Of a stretch of DNA of 8,375 bases, positions 1-7,394 are shown in pieces. The translations under genes were made by a program, and so were the position numbers. Each line of letters opens with the position of its first letter. Position 1 is the first letter of the stretch. Source of the DNA: Gemmataceae bacterium. Lineage in GTDB: Bacteria > Planctomycetota > Planctomycetia > Gemmatales > Gemmataceae. The DNA lies in the NCBI GenBank assembly GCA_025056835.1, contig JANWVS010000064.1, positions 1 to 8,375 of the forward strand, written 5' to 3'. Under the pieces are notes generated by a model. That model did not search any database, was not told the DNA's origin, and saw nothing but the letters and a program-made list of their open reading frames with translations.

Positions 1-548
1 AAAATCCCATCGAGCAGGAAGGCACGTATCCCTTGCCCGAAGCGCAATTAGACCGCTTTATGTTTAACATTAAGGTGGACTATCCGAGCTTCGACGAGGA
101 AAAACGCATTCTTGACCTGGCGACGCGCGATGAGCCGCCGGAAATCAGCAAGATCCTCAGCGGGCGGGCGATCCTCAACATGCAAAAACTCATCCGATCG
201 GTGCCGGTGGGCGATTTCGTCAAGGACTATGTCACCCGGCTGGTTCGCGCCACTCGGCCAAAAGATCCGACCGCCCCGGACTTCGTGCGCAAAATGGTCG
301 ATTGGGGCGCCGGTCCGCGCGCCGGTATCTTTCTGATTCAAGGGGGAAGAGCGATGGCAGCCATGGACGGTCGTTTCAGTGTCGCCATCGACGATATTAA
401 AAAAGTCGCCATTCCCGTGCTGCGCCACCGGGTCAGCACGAATTTCCAAGCTCAGGCGGAAGGCAAAACGAGCGAAGACGTGATCGAGCAGTTGTTGCAA
501 GTCATCCCCGAGCCGGCGGTCGAGAAATACGAGAGGAAAAGGAAATGA
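1..548 (+). CDS. MoxR-type AAA+ ATPase, C-terminal part (5' end outside window)
   Basis: This is the last 181 residues of a MoxR-family AAA+ ATPase; the reading frame is open from base 3 and ends at TGA 546-548. The visible part opens with [19 protein letters not shown], the MoxR signature that carries the sensor-1 Asn and the LDRF arginine-finger region. Further on are the sensor-2 motif GAGPRA (canonical MoxR is GASPRA) and the lid helices ending in VLRHRV. MoxR proteins are usually about 320-350 residues, so roughly 150 residues with Walker A and Walker B lie to the left. The protein ends in a basic tail, YERKRK. Family members are cytosolic ATP-driven chaperones that act on vWA-domain partners, and three such partners follow here. 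The TTG at 33 is internal to the signature and is not a start. Identification is secure; the client is inferred from context. Confidence 0.95.
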   Translation, partial: NPIEQEGTYPLPEAQLDRFMFNIKVDYPSFDEEKRILDLATRDEPPEISKILSGRAILNMQKLIRSVPVGDFVKDYVTRLVRATRPKDPTAPDFVRKMVDWGAGPRAGIFLIQGGRAMAAMDGRFSVAIDDIKKVAIPVLRHRVSTNFQAQAEGKTSEDVIEQLLQVIPEPAVEKYERKRK

Positions 549-643
549 CGCGAACGAACGCGCCCCGAGCCGTTGATCCATGGCCTTACGGCTGTGCGGT
601 ATTTCATTAGCATCCGCAACCGCTGTTCGGCGTCCTGGTTCCC

Positions 644-1537
644 ATGAGCACTGAAAAATACCTCCGCCCCGAAGTCATTCGCCAGGTCTCCCGCCTCGAC
701 TTGCGCGCCAAGTTCATCGTCGAGGGGTTTCTCCAGGGGCTGCACGCCTCGCCGTTTCACGGTTTTTCGGTCGAGTTCAGCGAGCACCGCAAATACGTGC
801 CCGGCGACGACTTGAAGGACCTCGATTGGAATGTGTTTGCCAAAACGGATAAATACTATCTCAAAAAGTTCCAGGCCGAGACCAACGTCACCGGCTACCT
901 CGTCATGGACCTGTCGGCGTCGATGGCTTACACGTATCGTCAGGAACTGACCAAGTTTGATTATGCTATTTGCCTCGCCGCCGCTCTCGGCTATTTGATG
1001 ATCCGCCAGCAAGACCCCGTCGGCTTGGTCACCTTCGACACCAAGATCCAGACGGCGCTGCCGCCGCGCAGCAAGCGGACGCAGCTGGGAACGATCCTGG
1101 CCGTACTGGCCAACCTCAAGCCTTCGGGCCAGACCGACGTCGCCGGTTGCTTGCACCAACTCGCAGCGATGATTCGGCACAAAAGCCTTATCATCCTCTT
1201 CAGCGATTTGCTCGCCGATCCCGAACCGGTCGTGCAAAGCTTGCACCACCTGCGGCATCGCGGCAACGAGATCATCGTCTTTCACGTGCTCGACGAGGCC
1301 GAAGTGCATTTTCCCTTCGAGGGAATCGTGGAATTTGCCGATGTCGAATCACCGCGAAAACTCACCGTCGACGCCCAACACATGCGCGGCGACTACCTCC
1401 AGGCCTTGCGCGGTTTTCAGCAACACTATCGAGAAGAATGTTTCAAGGCCAACATCGATTACGTAGCCATCGACACGAGCGTGACCTTCGACAAGGCCCT
1501 CATGGAATACTTGCTCCAAAGACAGCGGCGGTTTTGA
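644..1537 (+). CDS. DUF58 family protein with vWA domain
   Basis: This 297-residue protein lacks obvious membrane segments and should be cytosolic. Residues 46-81 hold the DUF58 hallmark, with EHRKYVPGDDLKDLDW at 48-63 followed by KTDKYYLKKFQAETN. A vWA-like fold begins directly after it. The metal site (MIDAS) appears intact: D89-x-S91-x-S93 in MDLSASM, T164 in SGQTD, and D188 in LFSDLL. DUF58 proteins are routinely encoded beside MoxR ATPases and are their likely partners. The ATG at 644 is the first plausible start after an in-frame TAG at 608-610, and its length suits the family's compact form. No good Shine-Dalgarno is visible ahead of it. It follows the MoxR gene by 95 nt and precedes the BatA-like gene by 67 nt, consistent with an operon. 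Confidence 0.93.
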   Translation: MSTEKYLRPEVIRQVSRLDLRAKFIVEGFLQGLHASPFHGFSVEFSEHRKYVPGDDLKDLDWNVFAKTDKYYLKKFQAETNVTGYLVMDLSASMAYTYRQELTKFDYAICLAAALGYLMIRQQDPVGLVTFDTKIQTALPPRSKRTQLGTILAVLANLKPSGQTDVAGCLHQLAAMIRHKSLIILFSDLLADPEPVVQSLHHLRHRGNEIIVFHVLDEAEVHFPFEGIVEFADVESPRKLTVDAQHMRGDYLQALRGFQQHYREECFKANIDYVAIDTSVTFDKALMEYLLQRQRRF

Positions 1538-1554
1538 TGGGCCGGCATGGCCCA
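1538..1554 (+). other. Stem-loop directly after the DUF58 stop codon
   Basis: TGGGCC (1538-1543) and GGCCCA (1549-1554) form a perfect 6-bp GC-rich stem with a 5-nt loop, starting at the base after the TGA. A second small inverted repeat, TCGGC/GCCGA around TCGC, follows at 1562-1575. There is no T-run, so neither is a standard intrinsic terminator. They may affect mRNA stability or relative expression within the operon. Function is inferred only. Confidence 0.3.
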
Positions 1555-1604
1555 CCCTGATTCGGCTCGCGCCGATCTGCCGACGGAGACTGAATGGAAC
1601 CGTG

Positions 1605-4154
1605 ATGACCTTTATCTTTCCGATCCTGCTGAGCGGTTTGGCCCTGGCGGCCATTCCCGTGCTTTTACACTTGATGCTACGGCAGAAGCCCAAGACTGTG
1701 CCGTTCCCGGCTTTTCGGTTTCTGGTGCAAAAGCATCGCATGAATTTGCGGAAACTGCGGCTGCGCCACCTGTTCTTACTCGGCCTGCGCATCTTTCTCA
1801 TTGCCGCGCTGTGCGTGGCGCTGGCCCGACCGAAGTTGTTCCACGATAGCCTGCATCTGCACCGCGATCGGCCTATTGCGGCAATCATCGTGGTCGACAC
1901 CGGGCCGACGATGGATTATCGCACCAGCGACCAGGTCAGCCGACTCGATGACGCCAAGGCACGGTGCAGGGAATTAGTCCATGAATTGCCCGATGGTAGT
2001 CGGGTTATCTTACTGTCCACGGCGGCGCCGGTCGGTTCGCATCGCGGCGAATGGCAGACTTCCTTGACCCAGGTCCGGCAGCAGTTAGAGCAACTGACGG
2101 TACATCCCGCCAGCGCGAGCTTGCCGCGCCGCCTGGAAGAGGCGCTGCGTCTCTTCGCTACCGCTGCCCGCAGCGACGACCCTGTTTTGCGAACAGCGCC
2201 GCGCTTGTTGGTCGCGGTCAGCGATCGCACCGTCGCCACATGGGCCGGCGGTAGTCGGCAGGAATTGCTGGAGGCACTCGACCAGTTGCCGCCTACTCCG
2301 GAGGGGTTGCGACAATTTCGCGATCGCTCCGGCGCCGTGCTCGAGTTGGTCAAGCAGCTCCGAACCAGGTTGCCCCCCCCGGCCGGCTCGGATTACCCTG
2401 ATGCGGCTTTCATCGATGCGGTGGCAGCCTTGCGCGAGCGCCTGCCCGAACTCGACCACGACCGTGCCTTCGCCGATGAAGCGACGCGTCAGCTTCTTCT
2501 GGCGACCCGCCGGCAGGCTCGCGGCCTGATCGCTGCCCTCGCTCGGCCGGCAGCGGCCGCTGACCCCGATGTAGAAGACTATCGCCGGCAAACCGTCGCG
2601 TCGCTTCATGAGTTGGTGCGGCAGCTGATGGGCTTGCACGCCGTTTACCTCGACGTCGGCATCGACCCGCCGGTTGACGTGGCCCTGCTGAAGCTCGACT
2701 TGCCGCGGCAGAGCGACGGGCGCGTGCAGCAAGTTTTTGCCAGCGAGGAGCGGTTTGTCGCCAACGTCACGTCGAAATCGTTTGGACGCGACGTTAGTGT
2801 CATCTTAGAAGCCCAGTTGGACAAGGAAAAGTTGCCGCCGCGGCAGCTCGAGCTGCGCGCTGACGTGGCGCAGACCGTGCCGATTGAGATCGATCTCCGC
2901 AAATGGCAACTCGCGCCCGGCGGCCATTCGCTCGCCGTTCGGTTGACTAGCAAAGATGCCCTCGAAAGCAACAACCAACTCTTCGCCGCCTTCGAAGTTC
3001 GTCGGCCGAAACGATTGCTCGTCTTGGCTGATCGTCCCGAGCAGGGAGCATGGCTCGATCGTGCCTTGCAATCGCTCGGCGAAACCAGCGAGATCAAGAC
3101 GTCGAGCGACCATTCTCAAGTGGATTGGAGTCACTACGATGCGGTCTTCCTGGTCGGCTTGGCCAAGCCTGCTGCCAGCCTTTGGCAGACCGCGACGGCC
3201 TATGTGCAGCGCGGCGGCAGCCTCGCCGTTGTGCCTGGGGGCAGCGAGATGGACCGCGCAGCCTACAATCAACCGGCCGCCCAGGGACTGATGCCCGGCG
3301 TCTGGCAAACAGCCGTGCTGGTGAAGGAAACCGAAGCTCGGTCGTGGAATTGGGACGCCGATGGGATCTTTCAGCACCCCATGCTCCGTCCCTTCTTGCG
3401 TTGGAAAGCCGATCCTCGTTCTGATCTCTTCGACCCCACCCTGCGCCGCTGGGTGCAAGGGTATTGGCCCATCACTCCCGACGCCAAGGCGAGTCAGATC
3501 ATTATCCGCTATGATGATCCGGCGGCCACGCCAGCGGTCTTGGAGAGGACCGGCTTGCCGGGCAAGGTCATTGTTTTTACGACGCCGCTTGATGCACGGA
3601 CGCCGCGCTGGAACAATTACCTGGAAACGAACAGTTCGTTCTACGTGGCTTTGGCCTATGTGACGACGCGTTATCTCACCGGGGAGGAAAAAGGCATCCA
3701 GGTCAATTTTGTATGCGGGATCGACGAGCCGCGCCTGCCGTTGCCGCTGACACCGCGGCTCAGTGCGGTGACCGTGCAAGGCTCGGAATTTTTGGAAACG
3801 GTGCCGATCGCACCCGAAGCACGGGAAGTGCGTTTTCGCGATGTGTTTGCGCCGGGAATCTACGAGGTCTATGGTCAAGCGGCTCAAGGCCAGCCGAGTG
3901 TGCCGCTCGGTCATTTCAGCATCAACCTTGCGCCGGAAAAAGGTGATCTCACGCGAGTGCCGGCCAGCGAGATCGAGTCGATTTTCGGCGCCGGCGCCAT
4001 GGTCGTCGCTGAGCGCGGCGTGGATCTCCGCCAGCTCTTGCGGGGCCAGTGGAACGAGCCGCTGGAGTTATTTCCATACCTGATGATCGCCTTGCTTTTC
4101 GTCTTGGCGATGGAAAACTTGCTGGCGAACAAGTTCTATCGCAGAGAAGATTGA
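1605..4154 (+). CDS. BatA-like membrane protein with degenerate vWA domain
   Basis: This 849-residue protein begins with the BatA-type N-terminus (aerotolerance regulator N-terminal family): a hydrophobic helix at about 3-25, a basic stretch with FPAFRFL, and a second helix at about 55-75. A vWA-like domain follows from about 91. Its metal motif reads D98-T-G-P-T102 instead of DxSxS, although the downstream Asp survives in AVSD207. A helix-rich segment at about 215-345 separates that strand from the likely last vWA strand (AVYLDVGIDPPVDV). Next come a beta-rich region (about 375-466), a Rossmann/GATase-like region (about 468-690), more beta strands, and a C-terminal membrane helix (about 823-840) before NKFYRRED. 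The bulk should be extracytoplasmic. ATG 1605 is preferred over the adjacent in-frame GTG 1602 because GGAA at 1596-1599 sits 5 nt before it. The second half, beyond the vWA region, is assigned by fold resemblance only. Confidence 0.85.
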   Translation: MTFIFPILLSGLALAAIPVLLHLMLRQKPKTVPFPAFRFLVQKHRMNLRKLRLRHLFLLGLRIFLIAALCVALARPKLFHDSLHLHRDRPIAAIIVVDTGPTMDYRTSDQVSRLDDAKARCRELVHELPDGSRVILLSTAAPVGSHRGEWQTSLTQVRQQLEQLTVHPASASLPRRLEEALRLFATAARSDDPVLRTAPRLLVAVSDRTVATWAGGSRQELLEALDQLPPTPEGLRQFRDRSGAVLELVKQLRTRLPPPAGSDYPDAAFIDAVAALRERLPELDHDRAFADEATRQLLLATRRQARGLIAALARPAAAADPDVEDYRRQTVASLHELVRQLMGLHAVYLDVGIDPPVDVALLKLDLPRQSDGRVQQVFASEERFVANVTSKSFGRDVSVILEAQLDKEKLPPRQLELRADVAQTVPIEIDLRKWQLAPGGHSLAVRLTSKDALESNNQLFAAFEVRRPKRLLVLADRPEQGAWLDRALQSLGETSEIKTSSDHSQVDWSHYDAVFLVGLAKPAASLWQTATAYVQRGGSLAVVPGGSEMDRAAYNQPAAQGLMPGVWQTAVLVKETEARSWNWDADGIFQHPMLRPFLRWKADPRSDLFDPTLRRWVQGYWPITPDAKASQIIIRYDDPAATPAVLERTGLPGKVIVFTTPLDARTPRWNNYLETNSSFYVALAYVTTRYLTGEEKGIQVNFVCGIDEPRLPLPLTPRLSAVTVQGSEFLETVPIAPEAREVRFRDVFAPGIYEVYGQAAQGQPSVPLGHFSINLAPEKGDLTRVPASEIESIFGAGAMVVAERGVDLRQLLRGQWNEPLELFPYLMIALLFVLAMENLLANKFYRRED

Positions 4155-4159
4155 GGAAA

Positions 4160-4177
4160 GGTCGCGGGCAGGCGACC
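4160..4177 (+). promoter_or_regulatory. Stem-loop between an SD-like element and the start of the next gene
   Basis: GGTCGC (4160-4165) and GCGACC (4172-4177) form a 6-bp stem with a 6-nt loop. It lies between the Shine-Dalgarno-like GAGG at 4153-4156, which overlaps the stop codon of the BatA-like gene, and the ATG at 4186. Linear spacing from GAGG to ATG is 29 nt, too long for normal initiation. With the hairpin folded, the effective spacing is about 11 nt. No better Shine-Dalgarno lies closer to the ATG. The repeat is seen directly; the role is inferred. Confidence 0.35.
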
Positions 4178-4185
4178 GGGCAAGC

Positions 4186-6528
4186 ATGATTTCAGCTGTT
4201 TCCCTCGTGACCGATCCGCCGTGGCCGTGGTCGCTGCCCGGTGTGGGCGTGGGCGCCCTGGCTGCGGTCGCGGCTGCGCTGGCCGGTTTGACCGTGATCA
4301 CCTACCTCGGTGCGGCCAAGGCTACTCCCCGACGTCTGGCGGCGGTCGTTGGGCTACGGCTGCTCGCTTTGGCCGTGGCGCTGATTGTCATCCTGCGTCC
4401 CTCGCTGGCTCATGATGAGGACGACAACATCGTGCCCTCGAAGCTGCTGGTGCACCTTGACATCTCCGAGAGTATGGGTCGGACCGATGAATTCGACAAT
4501 CGCTCGCGCTACGAGCACGCCAAACGATTACTCACAAGCGGTCGTGCGGCGACGCTGTTGAAGTCTCTCAGCGCCGAGCGCAAGATCGAGGTGGTTTACT
4601 CCATGGGCGCCGAGGATGTCCGACCGCTCGAGTTCCCCGCCAAACCCGTTGGTCGGCGCACGGACATCGGCACTTGGCTTCATGAGTTGTGGCAACGGCA
4701 CGGCCGCGAGAAAAACCTGCGCGGCTTGGTGTTGTTGACCGACGGCGCTGACAACGGCACGCGTTTCGCCGCCCTGGACCAAGCCGCGGCCTATCGTGGC
4801 GTTTGCCCGATCTATGCGATCGGACTCGGGAGTCCGACGACAACGGCCGCGACGAAAGACATCGCCGTGGAAAAAGTTTGGGTCAAGGAACCGGTTTTCG
4901 CCAAGGGTACGATGGAAGTGGCGGCCACGGTCGCTGCGCCCGGCTTTGAAGATGCCGTGGTTCTCGCCAGCCTTTGGCTTGAGGAAGTGGACGGCAAGCC
5001 GCTGCGACAGGTGGGGGCCCGCCAACCGCTTGATCTTCGAACCCAACTCGACAAGACCATTCGCTTCCAGGTTGATGCTCCGGATCGGCAAGGAGAGGTA
5101 AAGCTGACCGTGAAGGTTGAGCCGTTACCGGGAGAAGTCAACGTCGCCAACAACGAGGCGAGCACCTACGTCAATGTTTCCAAAGAAGGCGTCAGCATTC
5201 TTTGGGTCGAAGGGAAACTCCGGTTGGAGAGCGGTTTTGCTCGTGAAACCCTGGCGAAGGATCCGCGGCTGCGTGTCTTTCGTGTTCTGCGCCTGCCGGG
5301 AGATAAAGCGGTCGCCAACGGCGATTTTTTCGAGTTTGGCAAGCGAAGTTATGACGTTATTGTGATCGGCGATCTGTCGGCACAGCGTTTCAGCGGGGGC
5401 CGGCCCGAGGTGTTTGATGCGATCCGAGACCTCGTGGTGACCAAGGGAGTGGGGCTGCTCATGTTGGGCGGCTACGATACTTTTGCTGCCGGGGGATGGC
5501 GTGAGACCAAAATTTATCCGCTGCTGCCGGTCAAGCTCGATGCCGCTGTGCCGCAAGTGGAAACAAAAATTCGGGTCACGCCCACCCCGGCTGGCGAGCT
5601 GTTTCTGCTCAAACTCGCCAGCGCACCGGCAAAGCAAAAAGAACTTTGGGAAAGTAGATTTCAACCACTCGATGGTATGGCGGCACTCGGTACCGTGGAG
5701 CCAGGAGCCACCGTCTATGCCCATGGTACGACGGCCGCTGGCCAGGAATTGCCGCTGCTGGTCAGTATCGAGCGCGGCCAAGGACGCGTCCTTGTCTTCG
5801 GCGGCGACACCACGTACTTGGCTTGGCGTCAATCCAAAGAAGCTATCGCTGCCTATGAGCGATTTTGGAGCCAGGTCATGCTGTGGTTGGCCAAACAGGA
5901 GCAAGCGAAGGGTTACCTCGTCGTCCGCCCGGATCGCCGCCGCTTGGACCTTGGCGGCAACGATGTGCTCGGCTTCAACGTCAAATTCACGAAGGGGGCC
6001 AACAAGGTCCGGCAGGCAAAGTTCGATGCCAAGATCGTCGGTCCGCGGGGTGAACTTGCTCCCGTGACCATCGTCGAGGAAGCCGACGGTTTCCGCGGAA
6101 CCTGGTCGGCACCGCCCGCTGCCGGCGAATATCGGATCGTGGTCGAGGGTAGCGGTGTCGACGAACAACAACAACCCGTTCATGGCGCCGATGTCGCGCG
6201 GTTCATGGTGTACGACGACGATGTCGAAAACCTTCGCCCTGCCGCCGATCATGAGCTTCTCAAACGGATCGCCCAAGTCTCAGGCGGTGAATTCTTCCCG
6301 GCCGAAGAACGCAAATTCGTACAGTTTCTCGAAAAGCTGCCGCCCTTGATCGACGCTGAACGGACCACGGCCGTGCGCTGGCCCGATTGGCGGCGCAACC
6401 CTGTTTCCGATTCCGTCGGCGACCAGCTGAGCGCGTTGTGGGACTCAGCCGCTCTACCGTGTTTTCTCGCGTTCGTCGCACTCCTGTGTCTGGAGTGGTT
6501 CTTGCGCCGCCGCTGGGGCCTGGTGTGA
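4186..6528 (+). CDS. Large membrane protein with vWA and GATase-like domains
   Basis: This 780-residue protein has two N-terminal hydrophobic helices (about 18-42 and 51-71). A vWA domain at about 84-215 has an intact metal site: D92-x-S94-x-S96 in LDISESM, T159 in GRRTD, and D186 in LLTDGADN. A beta-sandwich-like region (about 228-332) contains NVANNEAS, typical of CARDB-like or invasin-like folds. A class I GATase-like Rossmann region follows (about 335-570). Its nucleophile-elbow equivalent reads LGGYDTF (427-433), with no Cys, so amidotransferase activity is unlikely. Another beta domain (about 580-675) and a C-terminal membrane helix (about 757-770) close the protein. The middle is probably outside the cytoplasmic membrane. 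Similar proteins end MoxR/DUF58/BatA-like clusters in planctomycetes, where they are often labelled glutamine amidotransferase. It probably forms a membrane complex with the BatA-like protein. The substrate is unknown. Confidence 0.88.
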   Translation: MISAVSLVTDPPWPWSLPGVGVGALAAVAAALAGLTVITYLGAAKATPRRLAAVVGLRLLALAVALIVILRPSLAHDEDDNIVPSKLLVHLDISESMGRTDEFDNRSRYEHAKRLLTSGRAATLLKSLSAERKIEVVYSMGAEDVRPLEFPAKPVGRRTDIGTWLHELWQRHGREKNLRGLVLLTDGADNGTRFAALDQAAAYRGVCPIYAIGLGSPTTTAATKDIAVEKVWVKEPVFAKGTMEVAATVAAPGFEDAVVLASLWLEEVDGKPLRQVGARQPLDLRTQLDKTIRFQVDAPDRQGEVKLTVKVEPLPGEVNVANNEASTYVNVSKEGVSILWVEGKLRLESGFARETLAKDPRLRVFRVLRLPGDKAVANGDFFEFGKRSYDVIVIGDLSAQRFSGGRPEVFDAIRDLVVTKGVGLLMLGGYDTFAAGGWRETKIYPLLPVKLDAAVPQVETKIRVTPTPAGELFLLKLASAPAKQKELWESRFQPLDGMAALGTVEPGATVYAHGTTAAGQELPLLVSIERGQGRVLVFGGDTTYLAWRQSKEAIAAYERFWSQVMLWLAKQEQAKGYLVVRPDRRRLDLGGNDVLGFNVKFTKGANKVRQAKFDAKIVGPRGELAPVTIVEEADGFRGTWSAPPAAGEYRIVVEGSGVDEQQQPVHGADVARFMVYDDDVENLRPAADHELLKRIAQVSGGEFFPAEERKFVQFLEKLPPLIDAERTTAVRWPDWRRNPVSDSVGDQLSALWDSAALPCFLAFVALLCLEWFLRRRWGLV

Positions 6529-6580
6529 GTTGTCACCCCAGTTCCCTTGGTCGAAACCGCCTAGCAACGATACGAATAGA

Positions 6581-6612
6581 GTGTAGACCACCGTGGTTTG
6601 CACTTATCGTTT
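6581..6612 (+). terminator. Candidate intrinsic terminator or 5'-leader hairpin
   Basis: The arms GTGTAGACCAC (6581-6591) and GTGGTTTGCAC (6593-6603) pair along 11 positions in RNA, with two G-U wobbles. Opening the innermost pair leaves a 10-bp stem and a 3-nt loop. The stem is followed by TTATCGTTT (6604-6612), a T-rich but imperfect tail. It lies 52 nt past the stop of the upstream gene and 20 nt before the ATG of the next, so it could end the MoxR/Bat-type operon. It could instead act as a leader hairpin or an operator for the downstream gene. Confidence 0.4.
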
Positions 6613-6617
6613 CGCTC

Positions 6618-6625
6618 GGGGAGGT
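6618..6625 (+). promoter_or_regulatory. Shine-Dalgarno of the LolA-like gene
   Basis: GGGGAGGT lies 7 nt before the ATG at 6633. It is the best ribosome binding site in the window and fixes the start of this gene, excluding longer in-frame starts that would run back into the upstream coding region. Confidence 0.8.
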
Positions 6626-6632
6626 ATCCAGC

Positions 6633-7394
6633 ATGACCCTCAGACGGTCCAAGGTGTACGGCTTGGCACTGCTCGTCCTGGCGTGCCCGGCGAAGGTCAC
6701 AGCGCAGGATGACGACGCCCGGATACTGGTGCTGAAAGCCCAAAAAGCCCATGGCGGCCGGGAGACCCTGAACAAGTACCGCGCCGCCCAGTTCAAATAC
6801 AAAGGCGATGTCGACATCAACGGCATGCAGGCCAAAGTCGAAGGAGAAGTGTTCTACAACTTCCCTGATCGGATGAAGAACGTCATCCAGGTCGATGCCA
6901 ACGGCATGAAGATCGTCGTCCAGCAAGGCCGTGATGCCAAGGGGCTTTGGGTCAGCGTTCTCGGCATGACTCAGGAAATCAATGACAAGGAGTTGCTCGA
7001 CGAGATGAACGAGAGCATGTATGTGGAAAAAGTCGTGGGTCTGGCAGACATCGACGACAAGAGTTACAAGTTTTCGACCATTGGCGAAATGAAGATCAAG
7101 AACAAAGATACAATCGGCGTTCGCGTCAGCCGTGACGGACGGCGCGATGTGACCCTCTGGATCGACAAGAAAACGCACTTAGTCGTCAAGTCGGAGAATC
7201 GCGGCAAAGATCCGTTCGGCCAAGGGGGAGAAGCCAATCAAGAAAAGTATTTCTTTGACTACCAACCCGTCTCCGGTGTGCAGTCGCCGCGCAGAATGGA
7301 AGTGCACCACGACGGCAAGCGCATCATGGAACTTGAACTGACGGAGACGCGTTACCACGAAAAGTTGGACGAGTCGCAATTTAATCGGCCGTGA
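6633..7394 (+). CDS. Exported LolA-like (outer-membrane lipoprotein-sorting-like) protein
   Basis: This 253-residue protein starts with a Sec-type signal peptide: MTLRRSK, then a hydrophobic core at about 9-18. A likely cleavage site is VTA|Q at 24/25. C18 in LVLACP also makes a poor lipobox (Leu at -2), so a lipoprotein is less likely. The mature part begins with a helix [19 protein letters not shown] (31-49). Alternating beta strands follow ([61 protein letters not shown]), the pattern of the half-barrel LolA/LolB-like fold. Such proteins are common, mostly unassigned periplasmic proteins in planctomycetes, and a role in lipoprotein carriage here is only suggested. ATG 6633 is set by the strong upstream Shine-Dalgarno. 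It sits 104 nt after the operon-like cluster, and its 3' end overlaps convergent rpmA by 14 bp. Confidence 0.8.
   Translation: MTLRRSKVYGLALLVLACPAKVTAQDDDARILVLKAQKAHGGRETLNKYRAAQFKYKGDVDINGMQAKVEGEVFYNFPDRMKNVIQVDANGMKIVVQQGRDAKGLWVSVLGMTQEINDKELLDEMNESMYVEKVVGLADIDDKSYKFSTIGEMKIKNKDTIGVRVSRDGRRDVTLWIDKKTHLVVKSENRGKDPFGQGGEANQEKYFFDYQPVSGVQSPRRMEVHHDGKRIMELELTETRYHEKLDESQFNRP

Noticed and set aside
568..593. Inverted repeat AGCCGT/ACGGCT in the gap between the MoxR and DUF58 genes
   Set aside because: Only 6 bp with a 14-nt loop and no T-run; too weak to call. I see nothing else in this 95-nt gap.
452..1309. Minus-strand open frame (285 codons) across the MoxR/DUF58 junction
   Set aside because: It is antisense to two conserved proteins with intact motifs; nothing in its translation is recognisable.
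2805..3914. Long minus-strand open frame (369 codons) opposite the BatA-like gene
   Set aside because: It is a high-GC shadow of the plus-strand gene: low-complexity Arg/His/Gly-rich translation, no recognisable domain and no ribosome binding site. The plus strand has clear domain structure.
5125..6276. Long minus-strand open frame (383 codons) opposite the 780-residue protein gene
   Set aside because: It lies wholly within a well-supported gene, has no family motifs and shows the composition of an antisense shadow.
6547..6577. Possible sigma-70-like promoter (TTGGTC, 18 nt, TACGAA) before the LolA-like gene
   Set aside because: Both boxes match the consensus poorly and planctomycete promoters are not well defined; this could be chance.
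6387..6632. Upstream in-frame extension of the LolA-like gene
   Set aside because: It would overlap the end of the 780-residue protein gene in another frame and bury the signal peptide. The strong Shine-Dalgarno at 6618-6625 supports ATG 6633.
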